Assembly: GCF_026239555.1 (NCBI RefSeq)
Contig: NZ_JAPIVP010000007.1
Span: forward strand, 62,001 to 126,000
DNA: 64,000 nt
Reading direction: 5' to 3'
Origin: Pedobacter sp. PF22-3
GTDB lineage: Bacteria; Bacteroidota; Bacteroidia; Sphingobacteriales; Sphingobacteriaceae
The notes under the pieces were generated by a model, which ran no database searches, had not been told where the DNA came from, and saw nothing but the letters and a program-made list of their open reading frames with translations. A program made the translations under genes and the position numbers. This document shows positions 35,403 to 44,660 of this stretch, one piece after another; positions within the stretch are counted from its first letter, which is position 1, and each line of letters opens with the position of its first letter.

Positions 35403-35891
35403 TTATTGTACGTCTGTAAGTGTTATCGTAAAATCGAGTACTGAATTAGCAGGAACCAAAGATGAGGGTGATTGTGTTCCATAAGCGTAATAAGAAGGTA
35501 TTATCAATCTGATTTTACCCCCTTTTTGTATTTTTTGAATCCCAAACTGCCATCCTAAAATAACATTTCCAAGTTTAAAGGTTGCTGGGTTTCCTTTGGT
35601 ACTATCGAAAATAGTACCATTTAATAGTTTTCCTTCATAATCTGCAGAAATCACTGTAGAAGCTAAATAACTTACGTTTCCTGATCCAGGAGCTATAATC
35701 TGATAAAAAATACCACTGGCATCTTTTATTGCAGGGATATTATTAGTCTTAACAAACGCAGCAATAGCTGTGGTATCTGCTTTAAATTGTGGAGTGGGAT
35801 CGTAAACATCATCAACTGGCACATTTTTCTTACAGGCTGCTAAGCACCCTGCGAGGCAAATCATGAGTATAAAATATTTGAACTTAACCAT
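35403..35891 (-). CDS. FKBP-type peptidyl-prolyl isomerase lipoprotein
   Basis: A 162-residue protein from ATG 35891; the frame extends to a TTG at 35900. It has a lipoprotein signal (MICLAGCLAACKKN). One FKBP domain is present at about 45-162 (ISADYEGKLLNGTIFDST, ILGWQFGIQKIQKGGKIRLI, SYYAYGTQSPSSLVPANSVL). FKBP lipoproteins in this phylum include the gliding protein GldI, but no gliding genes are adjacent, so this is more likely a general periplasmic folding helper. It is coupled to the two-domain gene by a 3-base gap. Confidence 0.88.
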   Translation of the reverse strand: MVKFKYFILMICLAGCLAACKKNVPVDDVYDPTPQFKADTTAIAAFVKTNNIPAIKDASGIFYQIIAPGSGNVSYLASTVISADYEGKLLNGTIFDSTKGNPATFKLGNVILGWQFGIQKIQKGGKIRLIIPSYYAYGTQSPSSLVPANSVLDFTITLTDVQ

Positions 35892-36049
35892 TATCCGCAA
35901 AAATAAGCTTTTAATGTGGTTGCAACAATTTTTAACCTATTTTAACAATTTTTAGAGCGTTTAAGGGTAAAAGTAAAAAGGCGAAAGAACATTATTGAAA
36001 ATTGGCAATACAGATTTTAGCTTTGGTCTTTCTCCTTTAGTCTTTACTC

Positions 36050-36496
36050 CTATTGCGTATTAGACAACTGAATTGTAAAATCCAATACCGAATTACCTGG
36101 AATAGAACCCACGGCTCCGCTTCCATAACCTAAACTTGGTGGAACAATTAACCTGATTTCGCCACCTTTTTGGATTTTAGGAATGCCTATTCTCCAGCCC
36201 TGTATTAATTCTGCCAGATTAAAGGTCTGTTCTTTGCCGCCGCCATTATCAAATACACTTCCATCTAACAACCTGCCTTCGTATTTAATGGTGATTTTGG
36301 TATTACCCGGATAAGTAAACGAACCCGAACCAGGTTTAATGATCTGATAATATAAGCCAGAGTTATCTCTAACGGCATTTATATTATTTTTTTTGATGAA
36401 ATCGGTAATCTGTTTTTCCGGATCTTCATCCTTTTTACAAGATGAAACTGCAGCTACACATAAAAAGAGTATGGTGAGGAATCTAAATTTAATCAT
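36050..36496 (-). CDS. FKBP-type peptidyl-prolyl isomerase lipoprotein
   Basis: A 148-residue lipoprotein (signal ending AAVSSC). A single FKBP domain runs from about 45 (TIKYEGRLLDGSVFDNGGGK, LIQGWRIGIPKIQKGGEIRL, SLGYGSGAVGSIPGNSVLDF). It closely resembles the following FKBP gene, so the pair arose by tandem duplication. A 158-base gap containing a short-tandem tract separates it from 35891. Start ATG 36496. Confidence 0.88.
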   Translation of the reverse strand: MIKFRFLTILFLCVAAVSSCKKDEDPEKQITDFIKKNNINAVRDNSGLYYQIIKPGSGSFTYPGNTKITIKYEGRLLDGSVFDNGGGKEQTFNLAELIQGWRIGIPKIQKGGEIRLIVPPSLGYGSGAVGSIPGNSVLDFTIQLSNTQ

Positions 36497-36824
36497 ATGC
36501 GAAAATAAGATTTAATATCATAAAGCTAAGGACTTATTATTTTTTCAACTTCTGTCATGCTGAGTTTTAATTTACTACATAAAAATCAATATAAACGACT
36601 GTAATCAATCTACTTGCAAAAAAATCTCTCAAGTTACCGTCATTTCGAGCGGACCCGATAGCTATCGGGTGCAACGCAGTCGAGAACCCGAAGGCTCTGC
36701 GAAGCAAAATCTGCCTTGATAGATCTCTCCATTTCGCTGTGCTACAGTCGAGATGACGACCATTCTACTGATGTCCTGTCACTTCGTACCTCAGCATGAC
36801 AGCATATTATAGCCTTATGTAGAA
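36497..36824. repeat. Intergenic region with compound GTCAT-family repeat
   Basis: No gene. From 36640, CGTCATTTCGAGCGGACCC is followed by GATAGCTATC (palindrome), GTCGAGAACCCGAAGGCTC and a return AGTCGAGATGACG near 36748-36760. A further CTCAGCATGACAG end lies at 36790-36802. It looks like two elements inserted one beside the other. Confidence 0.55.
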
Positions 36825-36872
36825 TAAAAAAAGGTTTAGCGCTTGAGTTAATGCACCCAAACCCTAAACCTT
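36825..36872 (-). terminator. Terminator of the beta-oxidation operon
   Basis: AAGGTTTAG and CTAAACCTT arms flank a 24-base loop. On the minus strand they are followed by a T run. The CCCTAAACC-like repetition here belongs to the gene-edge short-tandem class. It lies 24 bases after the acyl-CoA dehydrogenase stop. Confidence 0.6.
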
Positions 36873-36895
36873 AAGCCCTACACCCTAAACCTACC

Positions 36896-38689
36896 TTAAA
36901 AAATATATTTATTTGCTTCAATAAGCTGTTGCGCAACTCTTTGACGGGCATCTTTAACATTAAACGGCTCCACTTTTGTAAAGCGACGTAAGCCTACCTG
37001 CATCATTCGTAGTTCATCGCCTTCTGCAAAAGCCCAAAGCGCTTCTTTACCTGCTTTGGCTATGCCATCTACGGCTTCCACCAAGTATATCCGCAATAAA
37101 TCGAGCTGACCTGCACATGCTTCTTCACCGCGTGTATGTACCAGTTTTTCCGTCCTTAGCAAAGCCGATTCAAGTACATAAACGTAACTGGCCATGTCGG
37201 CAATGTTCATTAAAATTTCCTGTTCTTTGCTTAGGGTCATCATCAATTTTTGAACCGCAGCACCAGCCACCATTAACGTTGCTTTTTTCAGATTGGAAAG
37301 TACCTTTTTCTCTGCTGCAAATAAGGTGTCATCTTCTTCACCAAAATCAGGGATGCTCATCAATTCGGCAGCAACTGCAGTAGCAGGCGTCATCAAATCA
37401 AGCTCACCTTTCATGGCGCGTTTCAGCATCATATCAACCGTTAACAGGCGGTTAATTTCGTTGGTACCTTCAAATATCCGGTTAATACGGGCATCGCGAT
37501 AAGCCCTGTCCATTGGCGCGTCAGCACTAAAGCCCATGCCACCATAAATCTGCACACCTTCATCTACCGTATAATCTAAAGCTTCAGAACCCCAAACCTT
37601 TAAAATGGCACACTCTACCGCAAACTGCTCTACAGACTTTAATCTTGCTTTGCCGGATTCCATTCCACCTGCAACCAGTTGATCATAAGTATCATCAATA
37701 TTCTGTCCAGCACGATAGTTTGCCGAATCAACAGCATAAAGTTTAGCAGCAATTTCTGCAATTTTGAAACGGATGGCACCGTATTTAGAAATCGGACGGC
37801 CAAACTGGATCCGTTCGTTCGAATAATTAATCGCTGTATTTAATGTTGCTTTTGAAGCCCCGATAGCAGCTGCAGATAATTTGATCCGGCCAATGTTTAA
37901 AATATTTACAGCGATTTTGAAACCATTTTCACGTTCGCTCAACATATTCTCAACAGGCACCGGGCAATCGTTAAAGAAAACCTGACGGGTTGAAGAACCT
38001 TTAATCCCCATTTTATGCTCTTCGGGATTCATGGTAATACCACCAAAACCTTTCTCTACAATAAATGCGGTTAAGTTCTTGTCATCATCAATTTTAGCAA
38101 AAACGATAAAAACATCTGCAAAACCACCGTTGGTAATCCACATTTTCTGACCAGTAATGATATAGTGTTTACCGTCATCACTTAACTTAGCCTTGGTTTT
38201 ACCAGAGTTCGCATCGGAACCCGAATTTGGCTCAGTTAAACAATAGGCAGCTTTCCATTCGCCCGAACCCAGCTTAGGGATATATTTTGCTTTTTGTGCC
38301 TCGTTACCATAATATAGAATCGGCAAAGTGCCTATGCCTGTATGTGCGGAAAGTGCAACAGCGAAAGAGTGTCCGGCACCAACCACATCAGCAACCAACA
38401 TGGAGGTATTAAAATTTTTGCCAAAACCGCCATATTCTTCCGGCACCGAAACACCAAGAATACCCAGTTCGCCAGCTTTGGTTAACAGTGTTGGCATCAA
38501 CTCAGGATCTTCCTGCTTATCAATTTTATCTAAATTGGGATAAACCTCAGCTGCTAAAAAATCGCGACAGGTTTGTGCAATCATCTGCTGCTCTTCATCA
38601 AATTCTTCAGGGATAAATACTTCCTGATAAGTGGTATCCTTAATTAAGAATTCGCCACCTTTAATTGTCTTTTTTTCAGTTGTTTCCAT
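36896..38689 (-). CDS. Acyl-CoA dehydrogenase with C-terminal extension
   Basis: A 597-residue flavoenzyme, about 200 residues longer than a simple acyl-CoA dehydrogenase. The core is clear: AAYCLTEPNSGSDANSGKTK, KMWITNGGFADVFIVFAKID, ERIQFGRPISKYGAIRFKIA and the catalytic-Glu region RINRIFEGTNEINR. The extra C-terminal helical domain (about 440-597) is as in FadE-like/VLCAD-type enzymes. It performs the first oxidation of fatty-acid beta-oxidation and is the last gene of the marR-fadN-fadA-type operon, followed by a terminator. Confidence 0.93.
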   Translation of the reverse strand: METTEKKTIKGGEFLIKDTTYQEVFIPEEFDEEQQMIAQTCRDFLAAEVYPNLDKIDKQEDPELMPTLLTKAGELGILGVSVPEEYGGFGKNFNTSMLVADVVGAGHSFAVALSAHTGIGTLPILYYGNEAQKAKYIPKLGSGEWKAAYCLTEPNSGSDANSGKTKAKLSDDGKHYIITGQKMWITNGGFADVFIVFAKIDDDKNLTAFIVEKGFGGITMNPEEHKMGIKGSSTRQVFFNDCPVPVENMLSERENGFKIAVNILNIGRIKLSAAAIGASKATLNTAINYSNERIQFGRPISKYGAIRFKIAEIAAKLYAVDSANYRAGQNIDDTYDQLVAGGMESGKARLKSVEQFAVECAILKVWGSEALDYTVDEGVQIYGGMGFSADAPMDRAYRDARINRIFEGTNEINRLLTVDMMLKRAMKGELDLMTPATAVAAELMSIPDFGEEDDTLFAAEKKVLSNLKKATLMVAGAAVQKLMMTLSKEQEILMNIADMASYVYVLESALLRTEKLVHTRGEEACAGQLDLLRIYLVEAVDGIAKAGKEALWAFAEGDELRMMQVGLRRFTKVEPFNVKDARQRVAQQLIEANKYIF

Positions 38690-38691
38690 TG

Positions 38692-38895
38692 TTATGAGAT
38701 TTGAGAGATGAGATCTGAGATTTGAGACCTGCCCAAATTCAAACTCAAATCATTAATGTTATCTTTTTTAAGATTCGTTATGCTGAACTTGTTTCAGCAT
38801 CAATTTATGATAAAGACCCTGAAACAAATTCAGGGTGACGATCGCATTAACAAGCACTTTAAATATCCCTGTTTAGTTAATTTAGCTTGTCAAGT
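38692..38895. repeat. Gap in the fad operon with short-tandem tract and GTCAT palindrome
   Basis: GAGATTTGAGAGATGAGATC repeats approximately at 38696-38733. Then GTTATGCTGAACTTGTTTCA and GACCCTGAAACAAATTCAGG then GTGACG form a double palindrome at 38776-38840, almost the same as that at 40125-40193 in the other gap of this operon. Confidence 0.6.
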
Positions 38896-40071
38896 CTATA
38901 AAAGTTCAAAAATTCCTGCGGCACCTTGCCCTGTTCCAACACACATGGTTACCATTCCGTATTTTTTGTTCTGTCTTTTTAGCTCGTTCATGATCTGCAC
39001 AGTCAGTTTTGCTCCAGTACAACCCAGTGGATGCCCCAATGCAATTGCTCCTCCGTTTACGTTAATTACATCAGGGTTTAAATCCAATGTTCTAATTACC
39101 GCCAACGATTGCGAAGCAAAGGCTTCATTCAGTTCGATTAAATCGATATCTTCTTTTTTCAAACCAGCTTGTTTCAATGCTTTGGGAATCGCCTCAATAG
39201 GGCCTATTCCCATAATGCGCGGCGGAACACCGGCAATACCGTAACTTACCAATCTGGCAATCGGCTCGGCATTTAATTCTTTCATTTTCTTTTCAGACAC
39301 CACCAAAACAAAAGCAGCTCCATCTGATGTTTGCGATGAATTACCGGCAGTTACACTTCCTACCGCATCGAATACAGGTTTCAGTTTAGCCAACTTTTCA
39401 AGCGTTGTATCTGCACGTGGCCCCTCATCGGTATCAACCACGTAAGAACGGGTTTTCTTTTTCAGGTTGGCATCCAGGTAATTTTCGTTTACTGTGATTG
39501 GCAAAATACCATCTTTTAAATGACCATTTTTAATGGCATGAATGGCTTTTTCATGAGATTTTAATGAAAAAGCATCCTGATCTTCACGGCTCACATTATA
39601 TTCTTTGGCAACTGCTTCGGCAGTTAAGCCCATACCCCAATACCAATCTGGATTATTTTTTGCCACTTCTGCATTCGGAACCAGTTTCCATCCGCCAAAA
39701 GGCATTCCACTCATTACCTCTACCCCGCCAGCAATGATACAATCGGCCATGCCTGCTTTAATTTTGGCAACTGCAGTAGCAATGGTATCTAGACCAGATG
39801 CACAATACCGATTTACGGTAACACCTGGTACTTTATCGGTATCAAGACCCATTAGCGAAATCATACGGCCAATGTTTAGGCCTTGCTCTGCCTCTGGCGT
39901 AGCATTACCAACTATTACATCATCAATCTGTTCGTTATCCAAATTCGGAACTGACGCCACTAAAGCCCTGATTACTTCTGCGGCTAAATCATCAGCTCTT
40001 GTAAAACGGAATACGCCACGGGGTGCTTTACCCACTGCTGTACGATATCCGGCTATAATATATGCTTCCAT
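38896..40071 (-). CDS. fadA: Acetyl-CoA acyltransferase (thiolase)
   Basis: A 391-residue thiolase. The three catalytic residues are visible: nucleophilic Cys90 in VNRYCASGLD, His347 in GAIALGHPLGCTGA and Cys377 in TMCVGTGQG. The length is standard. It performs the thiolytic step of beta-oxidation. It is between the 3-hydroxyacyl-CoA dehydrogenase and acyl-CoA dehydrogenase genes on the same strand, which makes the degradative role more likely than acetoacetyl-CoA synthesis. Confidence 0.94.
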   Translation of the reverse strand: MEAYIIAGYRTAVGKAPRGVFRFTRADDLAAEVIRALVASVPNLDNEQIDDVIVGNATPEAEQGLNIGRMISLMGLDTDKVPGVTVNRYCASGLDTIATAVAKIKAGMADCIIAGGVEVMSGMPFGGWKLVPNAEVAKNNPDWYWGMGLTAEAVAKEYNVSREDQDAFSLKSHEKAIHAIKNGHLKDGILPITVNENYLDANLKKKTRSYVVDTDEGPRADTTLEKLAKLKPVFDAVGSVTAGNSSQTSDGAAFVLVVSEKKMKELNAEPIARLVSYGIAGVPPRIMGIGPIEAIPKALKQAGLKKEDIDLIELNEAFASQSLAVIRTLDLNPDVINVNGGAIALGHPLGCTGAKLTVQIMNELKRQNKKYGMVTMCVGTGQGAAGIFELL

Positions 40072-40124
40072 TGTTTAAGTATTTTTATGGCAATAGCCAA
40101 TATTATCTTTTTTTAATTTTTTAC

Positions 40125-40193
40125 GTCCGTCATGCTGAACTTGTTTCAGCATCTATCCTGTAAAGACCCTGAAATAAATTCAGGGTGACGACC
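40125..40193. repeat. GTCAT-family double palindrome in the fad operon
   Basis: CGTCATGCTGAACTTGTTTC then AGCAT, 14 bases, then GACCCTGAAATAAATTCAGG then GTGACG. Each half is a hairpin. Position between two co-transcribed genes means it will be in the mRNA and may act as a stabiliser or attenuator. Confidence 0.65.
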
Positions 40194-40206
40194 TGCACAA
40201 ATCCTA

Positions 40207-42612
40207 CTAATTCCTCAACGGTTTTCCTTTAGTAATGATACTCTGAATCCGTTCTAACGATTTCCGCTCACCCGCAAGTGATAAAAAGGCTTCTCTTTCC
40301 AGATCCAGCAAATATTGCTCACTTACTTCTGTTGGCACAGATAAATCACCACCACACATGACATACCCTAACTTCTCAGAGATTTTTTTATCGTGCTCTG
40401 AAATGAAATGCCCGGCATACATGCTATTTGCACCGGCATACACAATCCCCAAACCTTGCTTTCCTAATACTTTAATATCATTCCGTTGTACGGGTTTCGT
40501 ATAACCAGCATCGGCAAGTTCAATCGCTTTAGCTTTTGCATCGGCCAATAAACGGTTGCGGTTCATCGAGATCGAGAATTTATCTTTTTGGAGATAACCC
40601 AATTCATAAGCTTCGTAACCTGAAGTGGAAACCTTGGCCATACCAATGGTTAGGAAACGATCTTTTAATGCATTCTGCACAATCTGATCGTCTTTAAATT
40701 CATCAGAAGCACGCAAAGCAAACTCTTTGGTACCACCACCACCAGGAATTACCCCTACACCAAATTCTACTAGGCCCATATAGGTTTCGGCAGAAAGCTG
40801 GACATGATCGGCATGTAAACTGAACTCGCAACCTCCACCTAAGGTTAAGTTATGTGGGGCTACCACAACCGGAATAGAGGAATAACGGATGCGCATTGAT
40901 GTATTCTGGAACATTCTGATTGCCATGTTCAACTCATCCCATTCCTGCTCTACCGCCATCATAAAAATCATCCCTACATTAGCACCAGCAGAAAAATTTG
41001 CACCGTCATTACCAATTACCAAACCACGGTAATCTTTCTCGGCCATATCAATGGCTTTATTGATTCCTGAAATTACATCACCGCCAATGGTATTCATTTT
41101 GGTATGGAATTCTACATTCAGAATGCCATCACCCAGATCGATAATGGAGACCCCGGAATTTTTCCAAAGCGTTTTATTTTCGCGAAGGTTATCCAGAATG
41201 ATAAACTCATCTGTTCCAGGTAAAGCTTTATAACTTTTAGAAGGGATATCGTAATATTTTTTAATACCGTTCTCTACTTTATAGAATGAAGTATTTCCGG
41301 CATCCAGCATTTCTTGAACCCAAGCTGCGGCTTTATTACCATATTGCTCCATTCCTTCGATACTTTCCTTTACGCCAACGGCATCCCACAATTCGAAGGG
41401 GCCGAGTTCCCAGCCAAAACCTGCCCTCATGGCGTCGTCAATACGATACAATTCATCAGAAATTTCAGGGATCCGATCTGATACATATTCAAATAAACCA
41501 AAAGAGGAATGGCGGAACAGTTCGCCTGCCTTATCTTTTCCCTTGGCAAAAATCTTCATACGCTCACGAAGGTTCTCTACTGGCTTGGTCATTTCTAAAG
41601 TCGCCGATTTTACTTTTTGCTGAGGTTTATATTCAAGGGTTTTTAAATCTAAAGCCAGGATTTCGGTTTTACCGTCAGCAGATTTGGTTTTTTTATAGAA
41701 ACCTTGTTTCGTTTTATCACCAAGCCATTTGTTCTCTTCCATTTTTTGCACGTATGCAGGAAGTTTAAACAAATCGTGTGCTTTATCATCAGGGCAGTTA
41801 TCATAAAGCCCTTTAGCCACCTTGATCATGGTATCCAACCCTACAACATCCGAAGTGCGGAAAGTAGCCGATTTTGGCCTACCCAATGCTGGTCCTGTAA
41901 ATTTATCAACTTCCTCTACTGTTAAATCCAATTTTTCGACCAAATGCAAAAGTGCCATAATCGAATAAACACCTACCCTGTTGGCGATAAAAGCTGGAGT
42001 ATCTTTACATAAAACGGTTGTTTTCCCTAAAAACTTATCACCATAATGCATCAGAAAATCAACGATTTCAGGCTTTGTATATGGTGTAGGAATAACTTCC
42101 AATAATTTTAAATAACGCGGTGGATTGAAAAAATGTGTTCCACAGAAATGCGATTTGAAATCTTCGCTTCTTCCCTCAGCCATTAAATGAATAGGAATAC
42201 CAGAAGTATTTGATGTAATTAAAGTACCTGGTTTACGGAATTGCTCTACCTGTTCGAAAACTTTTTTCTTGATATCAAGATTTTCAACAACCACTTCAAT
42301 TACCCAATCGTAACCGGCAATTTTCGCCATATCATCATCGAAGTTTCCGGTTTTGATCTTATTTAATGCTTTTTTCGTATAAACGGGAGATGGATTTGTT
42401 TTCACAGCCGTTTGCAAAGCAGTATTCACAATCCGGTTTTTTACATGGGGGTTATCCAATGCTAACCCTTTTGCTTGCTCCTCGGGGCTGAGTTCTTTTG
42501 GCGCGATATCCAACAACAATACCTCAACACCAATATTGGCAAAGTGGCATGCAATACGCGACCCCATAATACCCGACCCTAAAACTGCAACTTTATTAAT
42601 GCTTCGTTTCAT
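40207..42612 (-). CDS. fadN: 3-hydroxyacyl-CoA dehydrogenase / enoyl-CoA hydratase fusion
   Basis: An 801-residue bifunctional enzyme of the FadN type, with dehydrogenase first. The NAD domain opens KVAVLGSGIMGSRIACHFAN, the catalytic region has CGTHFFNPPRYLKLLEVIPT, and the C-terminal dehydrogenase domain follows. Then there is a crotonase domain from about 490 (GANFSAGANVGMIFM, NLTLGGGCEFSLHADHVQL, FGVGVIPGGGGTKEFA). It carries steps 2 and 3 of beta-oxidation. The order is the reverse of E. coli FadB. It is next to fadA and an acyl-CoA dehydrogenase and 76 bases after a marR gene. Confidence 0.94.
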   Translation of the reverse strand: MKRSINKVAVLGSGIMGSRIACHFANIGVEVLLLDIAPKELSPEEQAKGLALDNPHVKNRIVNTALQTAVKTNPSPVYTKKALNKIKTGNFDDDMAKIAGYDWVIEVVVENLDIKKKVFEQVEQFRKPGTLITSNTSGIPIHLMAEGRSEDFKSHFCGTHFFNPPRYLKLLEVIPTPYTKPEIVDFLMHYGDKFLGKTTVLCKDTPAFIANRVGVYSIMALLHLVEKLDLTVEEVDKFTGPALGRPKSATFRTSDVVGLDTMIKVAKGLYDNCPDDKAHDLFKLPAYVQKMEENKWLGDKTKQGFYKKTKSADGKTEILALDLKTLEYKPQQKVKSATLEMTKPVENLRERMKIFAKGKDKAGELFRHSSFGLFEYVSDRIPEISDELYRIDDAMRAGFGWELGPFELWDAVGVKESIEGMEQYGNKAAAWVQEMLDAGNTSFYKVENGIKKYYDIPSKSYKALPGTDEFIILDNLRENKTLWKNSGVSIIDLGDGILNVEFHTKMNTIGGDVISGINKAIDMAEKDYRGLVIGNDGANFSAGANVGMIFMMAVEQEWDELNMAIRMFQNTSMRIRYSSIPVVVAPHNLTLGGGCEFSLHADHVQLSAETYMGLVEFGVGVIPGGGGTKEFALRASDEFKDDQIVQNALKDRFLTIGMAKVSTSGYEAYELGYLQKDKFSISMNRNRLLADAKAKAIELADAGYTKPVQRNDIKVLGKQGLGIVYAGANSMYAGHFISEHDKKISEKLGYVMCGGDLSVPTEVSEQYLLDLEREAFLSLAGERKSLERIQSIITKGKPLRN

Positions 42613-42688
42613 TATCTATTTGCTTTTCATTTGTCTGATAGAAATGTTTTATGATTTACCTACCAAACAGGTTTGATTATTATATTTA

Positions 42689-43123
42689 TTAATCTACAGT
42701 ATAGGCTACTGTAATATCATTTAGTTTGATTAGCAGGTTAATAAAAGTCTCTTTTTCCTTTTTCGAGAAATGCTCATCGAGATATTCATTGAATTTCCGA
42801 ACAACTCCCTTGGCCAACTGTTTTTTCTCTTTACCAAAGTCAGTTAGAAAAACCTTTACCGAACGCTTATCGCCTACTGATGTTTCGCGGAAAATAAGGT
42901 TAGCCTCTTCCATGTTATTTAACATTCGCGATAAACTGGTTGCTTTAACTCCAAGCAAGCCCGCTAAATTTGAAACCGCAGTCCCCTCAACATCATCTAT
43001 ATTAATAAGCATGTAACCAATAGCCTGGGTAATCCCGAAACTGGATGCCATCTGATTATACTTATTAAACATATTTTGCCAGGCAAACTTTACATGGTAA
43101 TCTATGGTTTGTTGTTGTTTCAT
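42689..43123 (-). CDS. MarR family transcriptional regulator
   Basis: A 144-residue winged-helix protein from ATG 43123; the frame extends to TTG 43153 without support. The helix-turn-helix and wing are LAGLLGVKATSLSRMLNNME and SVGDKRSVKVFLTDFGKE with the usual Asp-Lys-Arg wing. It is first in the beta-oxidation operon, so it is the obvious candidate to sense acyl-CoA or fatty acid and control the pathway; the ligand is an inference. Confidence 0.9.
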   Translation of the reverse strand: MKQQQTIDYHVKFAWQNMFNKYNQMASSFGITQAIGYMLINIDDVEGTAVSNLAGLLGVKATSLSRMLNNMEEANLIFRETSVGDKRSVKVFLTDFGKEKKQLAKGVVRKFNEYLDEHFSKKEKETFINLLIKLNDITVAYTVD

Positions 43124-43233
43124 TTTCACTAATTTATTATGCTTGCATAACAAAGCTAATGAATGTATTTTGTTAATGCAATAGAAAAATTTAAAATATT
43201 TGTTAAATTTTTCTTATCATAGTCATACACAAA

Positions 43234-44211
43234 ATGAAAACACGTAATATGTATAAAGTGAAACAAATACTCTTGTTTAGTTTCTTTATTTTATGGGCTA
43301 CCATTTGCCAAAGTCAGGTTTCTTATTTCGGAGAATCTCTCTTAAACAGTCAAAAACTAGAGATTTTCAAAAAAACAACTACCTTATTTACTTTTCAGTA
43401 TTCAGATTATGCTGAGCTGAAAAAATTTGATCTGGCCATTAAAAAAAACTGGACAATTACACCCTATAAGATCATTAAGCCCGAAGAGCTTGCCCGTTAT
43501 GATACGCTTGCCAACTATTCTGTTTTTTATTTCGACACTTATACCGAGAAAACCGATAGCACAACCAACGTAAATATTATTTATGCATTAAAATTATTAA
43601 CCCCATCAAAAAAGCCCAAGGTAAAAGAAGAAAGCATATTGGCAACAGTTGCGATTTTTGCTGATGCAACCACCAATCTGCTGATTGAAAGACAGGATCA
43701 ACAATACGGCACCAAAAGAAGTATAAAAAATAATATTTTATCCTATTTATATAACAAATCTAGTTTCTTTAACTGGTCGCCAGGCTTTTTAACGGGTTAT
43801 CTGAAACAGATTAATGATGGATTACTCACCAATCAAAACTGTAACATAGATTATCAATTTTACAATAAGATACGCTTACCAGAACTGGCAAAGGAAACGC
43901 TTTACATACCCGAATACATTAAGCAAGTTTTTTCTTCAAGATTAGCACTTTTACCTCCATCAGGAATTATTGCCGAACCTTACAATTACAAACTTAAATT
44001 CGTATCGTACGAAGCGCTGGATAGTTTAATACTGAATAAAACTGCCCCTGTTAAATACGTAGTTTACACGCAACGGTCTAACGACAAAATAATAAGCGTG
44101 TATGACAGCAAGGATGATAAAATTATTTATCAACGCTTCTACCCCCAATCGCCGAATTTTGAAATGAACGATTTAAGTGAGATTAAAAAAGTGATTGTTT
44201 CGCTTAAATAA
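43234..44211 (+). CDS. Secreted protein of unknown function
   Basis: A 325-residue protein from ATG 43234 with a signal peptide after a short basic lead (LLFSFFILWATICQSQ). A second ATG six codons on (MYKVKQ) is also possible. The mature part has no recognisable domain; it is rich in Tyr, Lys and Asn with alternating strand/helix character (KYVVYTQRSNDKIISVYDSK). It is divergent from the marR operon and probably periplasmic. It could belong to a Bacteroidota-only family. Confidence 0.7.
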   Translation: MKTRNMYKVKQILLFSFFILWATICQSQVSYFGESLLNSQKLEIFKKTTTLFTFQYSDYAELKKFDLAIKKNWTITPYKIIKPEELARYDTLANYSVFYFDTYTEKTDSTTNVNIIYALKLLTPSKKPKVKEESILATVAIFADATTNLLIERQDQQYGTKRSIKNNILSYLYNKSSFFNWSPGFLTGYLKQINDGLLTNQNCNIDYQFYNKIRLPELAKETLYIPEYIKQVFSSRLALLPPSGIIAEPYNYKLKFVSYEALDSLILNKTAPVKYVVYTQRSNDKIISVYDSKDDKIIYQRFYPQSPNFEMNDLSEIKKVIVSLK

Positions 44212-44610
44212 GTTGAGTTCAAATAATATCTATTGTGCTGTCATTCTCAACGCAGTGAAGAATCACTGACGGAAGAGCTACTAGTTTTACAATCACATAA
44301 GGTCATTTCACAAAGTCTGACAACAAAGATCCTTCACTATGCTACCATAGACAGAATCTATTAATACATCGCCCGTCATTCTCGCGAATGCGGGAACCAC
44401 GAAGTGCTCAGCGTAGCAATCTTAAAGCGCTTGCATTAAGATTCCCAATCAAGTTGGGAATGACGATCTCGCGCAGCCTACCATTTGCCAAAAAGATCTG
44501 TCTGTAATATTGGTTTTAAACAATTAATTAACCTTCAAGGATGACAAATTCGTTTTTATGAATACTAAGCAAAATCAGCCTGTCGTTATAAATTAAAACC
44601 TCCTAAACAA
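44212..44610. repeat. Intergenic region with GTCAT-family repeats
   Basis: No gene. GTCATTCTCAACGCAGTGAA at 44240; a longer element runs from CGTCATTCTCGCGAATGCGG (44375) to AGTTGGGAATGACG (44466). Its arms ATTAAGATTCCCAATCAAG and CGTAGCAATCTTAA recur in the element at 25141. Confidence 0.55.
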
Positions 44611-44640
44611 AAAAAGTCCCGATTTTCATCGGGACTTTTT
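44611..44640. terminator. Terminator of the ompA-type gene
   Basis: AAAAAGTCCCGAT and ATCGGGACTTTTT form a perfect 13-bp stem with a 4-base loop, 20 bases beyond the minus-strand stop. Symmetric A and T runs allow it to work in both directions. Confidence 0.85.
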
Positions 44641-44660
44641 ACTAATATAATTAAAACAGA

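Noticed and set aside
36845..36895. CCCTAAACC-like repeats as telomere-type sequence
   Set aside because: Only a few imperfect units next to a gene end; it fits the general short-tandem class.
38756..39244. 162-codon antisense frame over fadA
   Set aside because: Shadow of the conserved thiolase gene; its first third is repeat DNA.
41286..41768. 160-codon antisense frame over fadN
   Set aside because: Shadow frame; no independent signals.
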